64,000 bases of DNA from Verrucomicrobiota bacterium (GCA_023428905.1 JAEYWP010000016.1:467949-531948); one strand, 5' to 3'. Shown: positions 32,616 through 40,083, numbered from the stretch's first letter. The notes: generated by a model not told the origin, from the letters alone. Made by a program: numbers and translations.

Positions 32616-32809
32616 CCGTCATCTCGATCGCTGCTCGTACTTCCATCGCTGCGGGAGATCGCTTTGCTCATCCGAAGCTCGGTGAGATCCGCACGTCAAA
32701 ACGCTGGGGAGGCAATACGTGGCGTTGCGTGAGATCGGACGGAAACGTTGTGATGCTTCACGAGCGCGAGCTGCGTGCGCTCAAACCGGTGTACCCGGAG
32801 GTTCGATGA
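32612..32809 (+). CDS. Small basic early protein (65 aa)
   Basis: The protein is beta-rich: FAHPKLGEIRTSKRWGGNTW, then RCVRSDGNVVMLHERELRAL, similar in feel to a small SH3-like or KOW-like barrel. No family is named. Both ends overlap neighbours in ATGA junctions (32612 and 32806), so it belongs to the coupled string with the clamp-motif peptide. Confidence 0.6.
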   Translation: MTVISIAARTSIAAGDRFAHPKLGEIRTSKRWGGNTWRCVRSDGNVVMLHERELRALKPVYPEVR

Positions 32810-33042
32810 GTATCCCCGCAACGCACTTTGGCGGCACGCCCTCCCGGCCCACGTTTTTGGGCTGGGAGTATCGCATTGTCGCAGACCATGACGATGACTG
32901 CCACCGCTGGACACTTGAGCTGCTCGTCGACGGCAGATGGCAGTCGTGGAGCTGGTGTGCTCTCGACGAAGAAACCCTTTTCAAAGAAACCCTCGCTGCG
33001 TTTGAGCGCGGGGAAATCGGTGAATTGAGAAAGGCAGCATGA
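32806..33042 (+). CDS. Small acidic early protein (78 aa)
   Basis: Aromatic and acidic: WEYRIVADHDDDCHRWTLEL, then LVDGRWQSWSWCALDEETLF and a C-terminal helix. It is unrecognised. ATGA overlaps at both ends (32806 and 33039) support the reading frame. Seven Trp/Phe/Tyr residues in the central part suggest a compact beta-sheet fold. Confidence 0.6.
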   Translation: MSIPATHFGGTPSRPTFLGWEYRIVADHDDDCHRWTLELLVDGRWQSWSWCALDEETLFKETLAAFERGEIGELRKAA

Positions 33043-33632
33043 GCACGACAACAGAAGGGGCAAAGAAGGTGTGGAGGGCGCAGCCGTGGCCGAGGGATGC
33101 GAAAGCTGTGCCTGGGGTGCATCCAGCGCTGCGAGCGCATTCGAGCCGTGGCGGGTTTTTAGTTCAGCTCGACTGGGACGGAAAAGAGATGCTCTCGCGG
33201 ATCAAGGGCGAACTCGAAGAGAAGGGCGAAACCCACGCGACGAGAAACCTCTTCCTCCGCAGTCCCGACGGCACTGAGGCATGGTGGACGTCGGTCGACC
33301 GGGTTTTGCTCTCACGTCTCTCCGAGCTGTCCTACCCGGAACCTATCACACCTCCGGAGCCCGACGAAATCATCTACGAGGCGAAACCACCCGCTGGCGA
33401 CCCGAAGTCGCACGAAAAGAAGATCGCGGCCGTCGATCGCATCGAAACAGCCCTCGCGGAACTTGAGAGCGTCATCAGCTCTCAGATAGAGAGCGTCACG
33501 GACGGGCACTACATCCCGTTCAGCAAAACCCGCCCGGAGCTGCTGACGATGCTCAAAGCTCAGCGGCTGGGTTTCCGCACCCTCCGAGGGCGCTTTTCAG
33601 AAACCCTCGATGCCTGCCGCGACGAAGTGTGA
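33039..33632 (+). CDS. Hypothetical early protein (197 aa)
   Basis: Not recognised. The N-terminal half is basic and strand-rich (GGFLVQLDWDGKEMLSRIKG). The C-terminal half is a helical hairpin (VDRIETALAELESVISSQIE, then LTMLKAQRLGFRTLRGRFSE), a likely coiled coil. It is the last gene of the transcript that starts at element C. Confidence 0.55.
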   Translation: MSTTTEGAKKVWRAQPWPRDAKAVPGVHPALRAHSSRGGFLVQLDWDGKEMLSRIKGELEEKGETHATRNLFLRSPDGTEAWWTSVDRVLLSRLSELSYPEPITPPEPDEIIYEAKPPAGDPKSHEKKIAAVDRIETALAELESVISSQIESVTDGHYIPFSKTRPELLTMLKAQRLGFRTLRGRFSETLDACRDEV

Positions 33633-33661
33633 CGATTACAAACTGAGCCGCTCGGCTGTAC

Positions 33662-33690
33662 TTTGCGGTCCCCGTTTTCCGACCCATAGG
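33662..33690 (+). promoter_or_regulatory. Early promoter-like element D
   Basis: TTTGCG (33662-33667), 17 nt, CATAGG (33685-33690), with GACCCATAGGCA as in element C. The start codon at 33702 is 11 nt downstream. Confidence 0.55.
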
Positions 33691-33701
33691 CAACATTACC
33701 T

Positions 33702-33998
33702 ATGACGAAAAGACAGCTCACACGTAACGCGCTTCGGGCCGCTGGCGACCTGAAGCTTTTAGCCGACGCCATGATCGACGTCGAGGTAGACAGCGACGGC
33801 ACAGCGTGGGCTGAAGTCGTGGGCGTCGAGATCGTGTACCACCCCAGTGCTGGCTGGAAAGTCGCGCTAAGCGATGCGCCGCACGGCACCCTCGAAGACG
33901 CGATGGCCGAGGCCGTCAAATGGGCGATGCGCGACTTAGGCGCCGACCCACAAACAAAACTTCTCAATTGGATCTTCGAACCGAAGGACAACTCATGA
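33702..33998 (+). CDS. Small acidic protein (98 aa), first of a related pair
   Basis: The order is a basic N-terminal helix, then strands VDSDGTAWAEVVGVEIVYHP, SAGWKVALSD and a helix (LEDAMAEAVKWAMRDLG). The block Y(H/R)P.AGW followed by an acidic turn and a helix is repeated in the next gene, so the two are probably diverged paralogues. Function unknown. The stop overlaps the next start (ATGA). Confidence 0.6.
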   Translation: MTKRQLTRNALRAAGDLKLLADAMIDVEVDSDGTAWAEVVGVEIVYHPSAGWKVALSDAPHGTLEDAMAEAVKWAMRDLGADPQTKLLNWIFEPKDNS

Positions 33999-34336
33999 GC
34001 GCCCCGGTGATCTGGATAGCGACACGGAAACATCAATACGGCCTGGAGCTTCCCGGCTGCGTCGCCGACTCGCTGAGGCAAGGCGAGTTCGTCACGTACC
34101 CATCGCTGTTCCCGAGGGAGCAGTGCGACACGATCGCGGCGATCTTGCTCGACGGATACGCTGAGCTGGATCGCGTCGGCATTGACGAGGTCATCGTGCA
34201 CCGCGACGGCACGTGCATCGTCGCGCTCGACAGCTCAGAGATCACGTACCGCCCTGGGGCAGGGTGGTTTCTCGACGATCAGCTCGTCGATGATCTGCCC
34301 ACGGCCCTTCGCAGGGTTCTTGCGAAGAGACATTGA
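33995..34336 (+). CDS. Small protein (113 aa), second of a related pair
   Basis: The C-terminal half HRDGTCIVALDSSEITYRPG, AGWFLDDQLVDDLPTALRRV matches the layout of the preceding protein (GT(A/C)...E.(V/T)Y.P.AGW, acidic turn, helix). The N-terminal half is unrelated, with ATRKHQYGLELPGCVADSLR. It probably pairs with its neighbour; no function can be assigned. Confidence 0.6.
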   Translation: MSAPVIWIATRKHQYGLELPGCVADSLRQGEFVTYPSLFPREQCDTIAAILLDGYAELDRVGIDEVIVHRDGTCIVALDSSEITYRPGAGWFLDDQLVDDLPTALRRVLAKRH

Positions 34337-34367
34337 CGCGGGGCAGGCCTTGCGACACGCTCCGGGG

Positions 34368-34589
34368 ATGATCTCGGAGGGACTCCAGCACCTTCTCGAC
34401 GCCGAGCTTCAGAAGCTCGACGCAGAACCTAACGATCTTGAATTGATGGCGTGCTTTCGCCGCGTTCGCGAGCGGCACGGCGAGGGAGCCTTCGACGTTT
34501 CGAACAACACCGACTTGATCGCTCTGCGGCTCAGTCTCGCAGTGACCGCGTCGCGGTCTGCTCGCGCACCGCGGGTGCTACCGCTGTGA
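34368..34589 (+). CDS. Small hypothetical protein (73 aa)
   Basis: The protein has a helical N-terminal half (EGLQHLLDAELQKLDAEPND, then LELMACFRRVRERHG) and a basic C-terminus. The last 59 bp overlap the convergent HTH gene, which makes the C-terminus less certain. It is the last rightward early gene and is unrecognised. Confidence 0.45.
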   Translation: MISEGLQHLLDAELQKLDAEPNDLELMACFRRVRERHGEGAFDVSNNTDLIALRLSLAVTASRSARAPRVLPL

Positions 34590-35067
34590 CCGAAGCGGGG
34601 CGCACTGGCGCCGGCTGTGAAGCAGGCTCTGCGTCCGGGCCGGGCCGTTTCTTCGAGCGGGCTTTGGTGTGGTAGGGTACGGGCTTTAGGCCCTTCTTCG
34701 CTGCGACAACTGCCATCGCTTCGGCATCACGCATTTCGCGCCGGGGGCGGCCGCCGTACCCTGGGAGGCTCATTCCTTTCCGCAGCCTACCGATGGTGCG
34801 ATACGACACTTTCAGCATCCGGCTGATGGCACCGTCAGTCATCTTCTGAGAGTTGAGTTCGACGATCTTTGCTTTCAACTCCTCGGTATCCAGATCGACG
34901 GGTTTACCACTGGAGACACGCTTCGTTGCTGGTTTCCGAGGCGTCGAGATCCGCGGCGGCCGCGGCGCATCATCGTCGAGCGCGGCGCGGAGAGCGGTCT
35001 TCGCGGCATCGAGTTGTGCCTGGGCGCGATCTACCGCGGCGGCGAGTTCTGTAAGGGTGGGTTTCAT
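34531..35067 (-). CDS. Helix-turn-helix protein, candidate lysogeny regulator
   Basis: The 178-residue protein has a coiled-coil N-terminus (ELAAAVDRAQAQLDAAKTAL), a basic Pro-rich linker and an HTH of the resolvase/Hin type: AKIVELNSQKMTDGAISRML, then KVSYRTIGRLRKGM. The C-terminal 60 residues are Lys/Arg/Pro/Ala-rich and disordered. It is the only leftward gene between the early operon and the integrase, where the lysogenic regulator is expected. A dimeric coiled-coil repressor is a reasonable guess. ATG 35067 starts at MKPTLTELA; the longer frame upstream is not protein-like. Confidence 0.6.
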   Translation of the reverse strand: MKPTLTELAAAVDRAQAQLDAAKTALRAALDDDAPRPPRISTPRKPATKRVSSGKPVDLDTEELKAKIVELNSQKMTDGAISRMLKVSYRTIGRLRKGMSLPGYGGRPRREMRDAEAMAVVAAKKGLKPVPYHTKARSKKRPGPDAEPASQPAPVRPASVTAVAPAVREQTATRSLRD

Positions 35068-35191
35068 TTGAGGCGGTAAGCCTACTCCGAAAGAAACCCG
35101 CCGGCTTCGCACCGGTTGGCGGGTTTGATGCGGCCATTGCTGGGTTTCTGTGGCTGGTGAGCGGGTTTGTGAGGCCCGTTTGGAGAAAACC

Positions 35192-35410
35192 ATGACACGC
35201 TCACATGCGGAGGAAATGAACAACTCCAGCTCAAACCTGCTTTCCTCGGCAGAAGTGATGAAAACCCTCGGCTACAAGGACCGCGGAAGTTTTTGGCAGT
35301 TGGTCTATCGCGAGGGCATCCCGCACGTGCGCCTCAATGCACGCGTGATCAAGTTTCCCGAGGCCGGGCTACACGACTGGATTCGTCGGCGGAGCAGCGA
35401 CGCTGCTTAG
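35192..35410 (+). CDS. AlpA/excisionase-like DNA-binding protein
   Basis: The 72-residue protein contains LLSSAEVMKTLGYKDRGSFW, then QLVYREGIPHVRLNARVIKF and a final helix, the winged-helix layout of AlpA/Xis/MerR-type recombination directionality factors. It lies next to the integrase and overlaps its 3' end by 42 bp on the opposite strand. It would bend the att DNA and favour excision. ATG 35216 is an alternative start. Confidence 0.75.
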   Translation: MTRSHAEEMNNSSSNLLSSAEVMKTLGYKDRGSFWQLVYREGIPHVRLNARVIKFPEAGLHDWIRRRSSDAA

Positions 35411-36820
35411 TTTCGCAGCCCGCGCTTTCTCCGCGTTTGCGGTGACCGCGAGGGTTTTCGCTTCGCTCTTCACCAGACCTCCGAGGCGGCCAATCTCGCC
35501 CATGTCGGTTGCTGGTGGCGGTAGCTGATCGGGCAGCGCGGCGGCTTTTTCCGGCGACATTTCGAACCAGGCCGCGGCATGGGTCTTGGTCAGAGGCTTT
35601 GGACGCTCGAAGTCTACGCGTTCGCCGTTCTCCGCGAACACAGGTCGGCGGTAGTTCCTGTCGATACGTTCGATCGATGTACCGGCCCACGTGGCGACCT
35701 TCTGCTTATCGCCCGTGGAGACCACTTGGTACGAAATCGCTGAATGCCGGAAGCAGTTATCAGGGAGCTTCAAACCGGCGTTGATCCCGATCTCACGGAT
35801 TCGCTCGATGGCACCCTTGTCGCACACGGGGCCTTGGTGCGGCTCCGGGCAGAGCTTCAGCCAGGCGGCGGCCGCAGGGGTCATCTGCACAGTGCGCCAG
35901 GACGGCGTGTTCTTCTTCGCGTTGGTGACTGTAACGAGCATTTCTTCGAAGTGTACATCTTCCCAGAGTTGCCGCTTCTCCCGGCCATCTTCGCGCTTCC
36001 CGTGAATTTCGTCTGAGCGAATCGCCAGGCCGGCGAGCACCAGGGCGGCGAGGTGGTGAGGGTGGTGCTGATGGATGTAGCTGAGTAGCCGACCATAAGT
36101 ATCGGGCGTTATGATACCGACCTCGGGGTCCGCTTCTTCCAACTTCTCGGTTAGAGCGATTTCGAGATCTACCCCACGCGGTAGGTATCCTTGCTTCTGA
36201 GCCCAGGTGCACATCGATATCGCTCGCTTCCGGAAATCATTGTGCGTAACGCCGTCGTCTTTCCACTGCCGCAGGTACTGCTGCCACTCTGCGGTAGAGA
36301 TCGTATGCAGCTCCCTGCCGGCGAACGAGGTCTTGATCGGCTTCAGCTTCGACTTGTAGGTGCGGTCAGCATCGGTGCCCGCTTCGTTCTTTGCCGCGAT
36401 GAACTTGTCGACGCACTCGTCAGCGAGGATCGGTTTGAAACCCTTGGCGTTCTTCACCGCGAACATTTGCGCAGCCGCGAGAACCTGGCCACCCGTGATG
36501 ACGCGTGCTTCTGCCCACTCTTTGATCGCTGCGAGCGCTGGCGTGCCGTTGCAGAGCTTTCGAATGGCGACCAGTTCGTCGCGGTCGGATGCCGTCAGCT
36601 CGGTAGCATCTACGTAGCCCTTGGAGAGTTTGGACGCTTGCAGCCTCGCCTCTTTTTCCGCGTCAGCTTCGACAGCGAACTGTGGCGTCATTCGCTTTCC
36701 GTCTGCGTTTCGCCATGCGAGCTGATAAATCGTGCCGCGACTTTTGTGCGTAAGCCGGTAGATTTTGACCACGGCTGAACCTACCTTAATCTCTCTTGGA
36801 TATTTGATGGCGGCGGGCAT
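35369..36820 (-). CDS. int: Prophage tyrosine integrase (atypical active site)
   Basis: The 483-residue recombinase would join attP and attB in the tRNA. The N-terminus has strands like an arm-binding domain, the middle is a SAM-like core-binding region (DECVDKFIAAKNEAGTDADR) and the catalytic domain starts near IITPDTYGRLL. Catalytic Arg I is in LAIRSDEI, Lys in VTNAKKNTPSW, Arg II in NCFRHSAISY and Tyr in IDRNYRRPV. Usual histidines are replaced: Asn precedes Arg II, and AGTS stands where GHSS is normal. ATG 36820 is chosen; a paired GTCAGACA repeat lies just upstream, so the integrase may autoregulate. Confidence 0.88.
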   Translation of the reverse strand: MPAAIKYPREIKVGSAVVKIYRLTHKSRGTIYQLAWRNADGKRMTPQFAVEADAEKEARLQASKLSKGYVDATELTASDRDELVAIRKLCNGTPALAAIKEWAEARVITGGQVLAAAQMFAVKNAKGFKPILADECVDKFIAAKNEAGTDADRTYKSKLKPIKTSFAGRELHTISTAEWQQYLRQWKDDGVTHNDFRKRAISMCTWAQKQGYLPRGVDLEIALTEKLEEADPEVGIITPDTYGRLLSYIHQHHPHHLAALVLAGLAIRSDEIHGKREDGREKRQLWEDVHFEEMLVTVTNAKKNTPSWRTVQMTPAAAAWLKLCPEPHQGPVCDKGAIERIREIGINAGLKLPDNCFRHSAISYQVVSTGDKQKVATWAGTSIERIDRNYRRPVFAENGERVDFERPKPLTKTHAAAWFEMSPEKAAALPDQLPPPATDMGEIGRLGGLVKSEAKTLAVTANAEKARAAKLSSVAAPPTNPVV

Positions 36821-36826
36821 GTGTGT

Positions 36827-36844
36827 GTCAGACAGCGTCAGACA
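36827..36844 (+). repeat. Paired GTCAGACA repeats near attR (candidate integrase arm sites)
   Basis: The octamer occurs at 36827-36834 and 36837-36844, between the integrase start and attR, in the same orientation as the pair at 1306-1324. Confidence 0.55.
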
Positions 36845-36904
36845 AACACCTCCCTTTTTGACCACACAACTCCAATCTTGTCTCCTCTGAAGCCGGGCTA
36901 GCGC

Positions 36905-36927
36905 ATTCCCCGTGAGGGCGCCACTTT
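36905..36927 (+). other. attR core (23 bp)
   Basis: Identical to 1265-1287, and so a fragment of the tRNA-Glu 3' end. The rest of the tRNA is absent here. Confidence 0.92.
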
Positions 36928-36929
36928 TG

Positions 36930-36963
36930 AAAACCCACCTCGTGAATCGAGGTGGGTTTTTTT
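36930..36963 (+). terminator. Displaced tRNA-Glu terminator
   Basis: AAAACCCACCTCG (36930-36942), loop TGAAT, CGAGGTGGGTTTT (36948-36960), then TTT. It follows attR by two bases, so before integration it lay immediately after the tRNA. Confidence 0.85.
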
Positions 36964-37019
36964 GTGCCGAGAGCAATGTCGGTGCCGCCAGCACTGGGCC
37001 GGGAGGGTGAGCAGATCTA

Positions 37020-38018
37020 ATGGCCCACCTTCACCAACCCCCGAAAGGCTGTAGGCCGCGACCTCATGCGTTCCCCGGCATGCGGCTGGTGGAGGAGTGC
37101 TGGCATTCGGTTCATGATCGAGGCGTGCACCTTTCAGGCGTCAAAAAATATTCTCCCCTTTCTCGCGCGCGCCGTCTTTCGGCGGGCGCCCGCTTTTTGA
37201 TTGGTTTTGCGGCGGGGTGTCTGCTCTTGGCCGGCTCGCTGCGCGCCAACGGCGACGACGTCAAAATCGAGGGGGAACTCGTCATCGGCGGTCTTCCGCT
37301 CCTCGGGCCGGTCGTCTTCGGCGGCGGGGCCTCCTTGTCGCCCGACGGAGAAAACAGGATGAAAACGGACCTCTTCCCCGTTCTCAGGCTGGGTTCGATC
37401 TCCGACGTCGTGGAATGGGAAAAACCACCCGAGTACATCGAGGTCACGTTCACCGCCACCAAGACACTGCTGAAGTCCAAGGAACTCGATCTTGCGGCCG
37501 ATTTTGGCACCACCTGGAGGCTCGAGAAGCGGGAGGAGGGAGTGGACAGCGATGGTCGGTTCTTCGCCTATGCGCGCGCCACCGGATATGTCACCGAGAA
37601 CCTTGCGTTGGAGGCCTTCGGCGGACCGCAGTTCGATGGGCAGGAAGGGAGCTGGGCGGCTGGGATGACCGTGATCTGGAGATTCGATTCGGGGTGGACG
37701 CCATTCCTCCAGCGGGATGATTCCCTGGACGTGCAGGACAACGCGGTGCCCGCCGCGCTGTCACTTATGCCTGAATACACCGGGGTGGCCGCGCCCTCTG
37801 GCTCCGGTGCGGGCGTCGTGCTGGAGGATGCGTCCTTCGCACCGCTGCAGGCCGCCGTGCCGTATCGGTATCGCGTGTCGTCCGCGACCATGGAGTTTTC
37901 CTTCCAGCGCGAGGTGCCGGAGCCGGCGACCTACGGACTCTGGGCGGGCTTGATCCTCATTGCCCAGGGCATTGTCCGGCGAACACGTCGCGTCCGTGAC
38001 GCGAGCGATTCCCGCTGA
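37020..38018 (+). CDS. PEP-CTERM sorted exported protein
   Basis: The C-terminus VPEPATYGLWAGLILIAQGI followed by VRRTRR is a textbook PEP-CTERM signal: VPEP motif, hydrophobic helix, basic end. It is recognised by exosortase and leads to export, often with exopolysaccharide. A signal peptide (FLIGFAAGCLLLAGSLRANG) lies near residue 65 of the longest frame, so the true start may be GTG 37125 or another downstream codon. The body is beta-rich (EVTFTATKTLLKSKELDLAA, then GMTVIWRFDSGW), like outer-surface barrels. No exosortase is in the window. Confidence 0.75.
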   Translation: MAHLHQPPKGCRPRPHAFPGMRLVEECWHSVHDRGVHLSGVKKYSPLSRARRLSAGARFLIGFAAGCLLLAGSLRANGDDVKIEGELVIGGLPLLGPVVFGGGASLSPDGENRMKTDLFPVLRLGSISDVVEWEKPPEYIEVTFTATKTLLKSKELDLAADFGTTWRLEKREEGVDSDGRFFAYARATGYVTENLALEAFGGPQFDGQEGSWAAGMTVIWRFDSGWTPFLQRDDSLDVQDNAVPAALSLMPEYTGVAAPSGSGAGVVLEDASFAPLQAAVPYRYRVSSATMEFSFQREVPEPATYGLWAGLILIAQGIVRRTRRVRDASDSR

Positions 38019-38021
38019 CAA

Positions 38022-38056
38022 AAACACCCCGGAGAGATCCGGGGTGTTTGTTTTTG
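38022..38056. terminator. Bidirectional terminator between convergent genes
   Basis: AAACACCCCGG (38022-38032), loop AGAGAT, CCGGGGTGTTT (38039-38049), with T-rich sequence on both outer sides. It serves the PEP-CTERM gene and the chemoreceptor operon. Confidence 0.85.
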
Positions 38057-38094
38057 TCCGCGGAGGCGGTCGATTGGCCGACCCGGCGGGGGCG

Positions 38095-39633
38095 TCAGGA
38101 GTGCTCGGCGGCGGCGGGGGCGAAGCCCGGAACGTCGGAACCCGTGGGGGTGTCGGCCGGGGAGCCCCCCTTGGCCTGCCGTGCAGACGGCGATGCCTGT
38201 GAGGCGGTGCCGCCCCGTGCGAGCTGGTCGAAAGCGATGGAGACGTCGCGCAGGCGCTTGGTCTGCTCGCCGACTTCCCGCGCCGAATCGGAGGTCTGTT
38301 CGGCGAGGCTGGCATTCTTCTCCGTCACCTGCCGGAGATTGTCCATCGAGCCGGTGACGCGTTCGATGCCTTCAATCTGCTCCTTGGACGCCGCGGTGAT
38401 TTCCGCGACGAGCGCATCGACCGAACGCACGCGGGCGGTGATGGCGGCGAGATCGCGTGCAACTTTGTCACTGAGGCCCGCACCCTCGTTGCTGCGGCTG
38501 GCGGCCTGCTCCAGCTTCTCGGCGGTCTCCCGGGCGGCGGACGCGCTGCGCTGGGCGAGCGCCCGCACCTCATCGGCCACCACTGCAAAACCGGCCCCGG
38601 CCGTGCCGGCACGCGCCGCCTCAACTGCGGCGTTGAGCGCCAGGATGTTGGTCTGAAAGGCGATCTCGTCGATCGTCTTGATGATGTTGGAAATCTCCCG
38701 GCTGGAGGCCTGGATGGCCGACATGGCAACCGTCAGGGCGGTGACGCTCTGGGCGCCCTGGTCCGCCGCCGAGCGGGCCACTGTGGCCTCCTCGGCGGCC
38801 CGACGGGCGCGCTCCGAGTTGGCCTGGGTGGCCTTGGAGAGGTGGGTGAGGCCGGTGGAGCTCTCCTGGAGGGTGGCGGTCGATTCCGCGGCGCCTTCCG
38901 CCAGCGAACGGCTGGCTGCGTCAAACTGACGGGCGGCGTCGCTGATGGACTCAGCCTCCGTGTTCACACTGGCAGCGAGATGGAGCACGGGCCGGACAAT
39001 CGATCGGCGCACGATCAGCGTGATCATCGTGACGGCGACACCGATCACGATGCCGAACAGAATGAGGTCGGCCCGGGTCTGCCGCTCGCGGTCGCGCTGC
39101 ATGCCCGCCAACTCCTCGTGCAGGTCATCGGTGGCGCGCGTGAGAATGGCGGTGAGCGCGCTGCGCGCCTCCGTGGTCAGTTGGGCCATCCGCGCGATCT
39201 GCTCCTGGGCGGCGGCATCCCCCGGACCCTTTTCCGCGACGAGGTCGAAGGTGGGGCGGGCGGAGGAGACGATTTGTTTCACCCCCTCGACCGCCCTGTG
39301 GAGCGGCTCCACCGGCATGCCGGCGAGCGAGCGCTTTTCCGCGATCTGCCGGAGCAGCCCGATGGTTTTTTGCCCGCTCTCCTGGACGGCGCCCAAGGCG
39401 TCGGCGTCACCGATCATCATCGCGTCGTCAAAACGACGGGAGGCGTCATTGAAGGCCACGAGGGCGGACTGGCTGTCGAGCGCCATCGGCACGGCGAGGG
39501 AGGAAAGGTCCGAGAGACGAACCTGCTCCCGCCGTGCCTTGTAGATGCTTACGCAGAGTGAGCCGGCGTAGCCGGCGACCACCAGGCCGACGACGAAGGT
39601 GACTTTTGCCCCGATACTGTAGCTTCGCTTCAC
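38095..39633 (-). CDS. Methyl-accepting chemotaxis protein
   Basis: The 512-residue receptor has an N-terminal membrane segment (VTFVVGLVVAGYAGSLCVSI), a periplasmic helical bundle (about 30-185), a second membrane segment (LILFGIVIGVAVTMITLIV) and a cytoplasmic signalling domain. The hairpin tip is FQTNILALNAAVEAARAGTA, then GAGFAVVADEVRALAQRS, the CheA/CheW-binding signature. The stretch after the second membrane segment (RRSIVRPVLHLAASVNTEAE) is short for a HAMP domain. It is last in an operon with a phosphate-binding-like protein and a porin, which suggests the ligand is delivered by that binding protein. Confidence 0.92.
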   Translation of the reverse strand: MKRSYSIGAKVTFVVGLVVAGYAGSLCVSIYKARREQVRLSDLSSLAVPMALDSQSALVAFNDASRRFDDAMMIGDADALGAVQESGQKTIGLLRQIAEKRSLAGMPVEPLHRAVEGVKQIVSSARPTFDLVAEKGPGDAAAQEQIARMAQLTTEARSALTAILTRATDDLHEELAGMQRDRERQTRADLILFGIVIGVAVTMITLIVRRSIVRPVLHLAASVNTEAESISDAARQFDAASRSLAEGAAESTATLQESSTGLTHLSKATQANSERARRAAEEATVARSAADQGAQSVTALTVAMSAIQASSREISNIIKTIDEIAFQTNILALNAAVEAARAGTAGAGFAVVADEVRALAQRSASAARETAEKLEQAASRSNEGAGLSDKVARDLAAITARVRSVDALVAEITAASKEQIEGIERVTGSMDNLRQVTEKNASLAEQTSDSAREVGEQTKRLRDVSIAFDQLARGGTASQASPSARQAKGGSPADTPTGSDVPGFAPAAAEHS

Positions 39634-39653
39634 GATGATGGGTTCTGGTCAGG

Positions 39654-40067
39654 TCACGGGCCCAGCAGCTTGACCGCGGCCGTGGCGTTCTCCTTGGCGA
39701 CGTATCCAAAAGCCCCCGGCGTCTTGGCGACGTAGTCGAGAACCTCCGCGTCGGTCTTCACCACTTGGGGCATGATGCCCTTGCCGGTGAAGACCTGCTT
39801 TTTCCAGTACTTGTCGAACTGGTCGCTGGTGCGCTGGGTGTAATCCTTGATGACCTTGTCATGCACCGCGCCCTCCGAAAGGACGACCAGCTTGATGACG
39901 CCGCCGCCGTCCCACTTGGTCTTGGTGCCGAGAAGGATGCCCTTGACGTCTTCCGCGGACACCGTCGCGTCGCCGACGGAGGGATGCGCAATGAGCGCGG
40001 CATCCTGCCCGTGGGCGTGGACGGCAAAGGCGGCGAGGACAAAGGCGAGAAGTGAAAAGAGTTTCAT
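39654..40067 (-). CDS. Small periplasmic phosphate-binding (PstS-like) protein
   Basis: The 137-residue protein has a signal peptide (LFSLLAFVLAAFAVHAHG). Its mature part includes VSAEDVKGILLGTKTKWDGG and then DQFDKYWKKQVFTGKG and AKTPGAFGYVAKE, segments typical of the PBP-like domain found in short PstS-family proteins. It is half the length of a full PstS, a form seen beside chemoreceptors and porins. It probably binds phosphate or another oxyanion and signals to the downstream receptor; the ligand is inferred. Confidence 0.75.
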   Translation of the reverse strand: MKLFSLLAFVLAAFAVHAHGQDAALIAHPSVGDATVSAEDVKGILLGTKTKWDGGGVIKLVVLSEGAVHDKVIKDYTQRTSDQFDKYWKKQVFTGKGIMPQVVKTDAEVLDYVAKTPGAFGYVAKENATAAVKLLGP

Positions 40068-40083
40068 GGGTCCGTGCGGGAGG

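Larger units (their letters stand above)
1265..36927. mobile_element. Complete-looking tailed prophage integrated in tRNA-Glu
   Basis: The element is bounded by a 23-bp direct repeat that overlaps the tRNA-Glu 3' end. It has an integrase and excisionase next to attR, a rightward early module and a leftward late module covering packaging, head, tail and lysis. Head gene order (small terminase, large terminase, gpW-like, portal, protease-capsid) is lambda-like, and a tape measure plus tail tube imply a long-tailed siphovirus with a short tail. I saw no frameshifts or insertion sequences in the core genes. A restriction-modification pair and two antitoxin-like genes sit at the attL end, as cargo genes often do. 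Confidence 0.93.
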
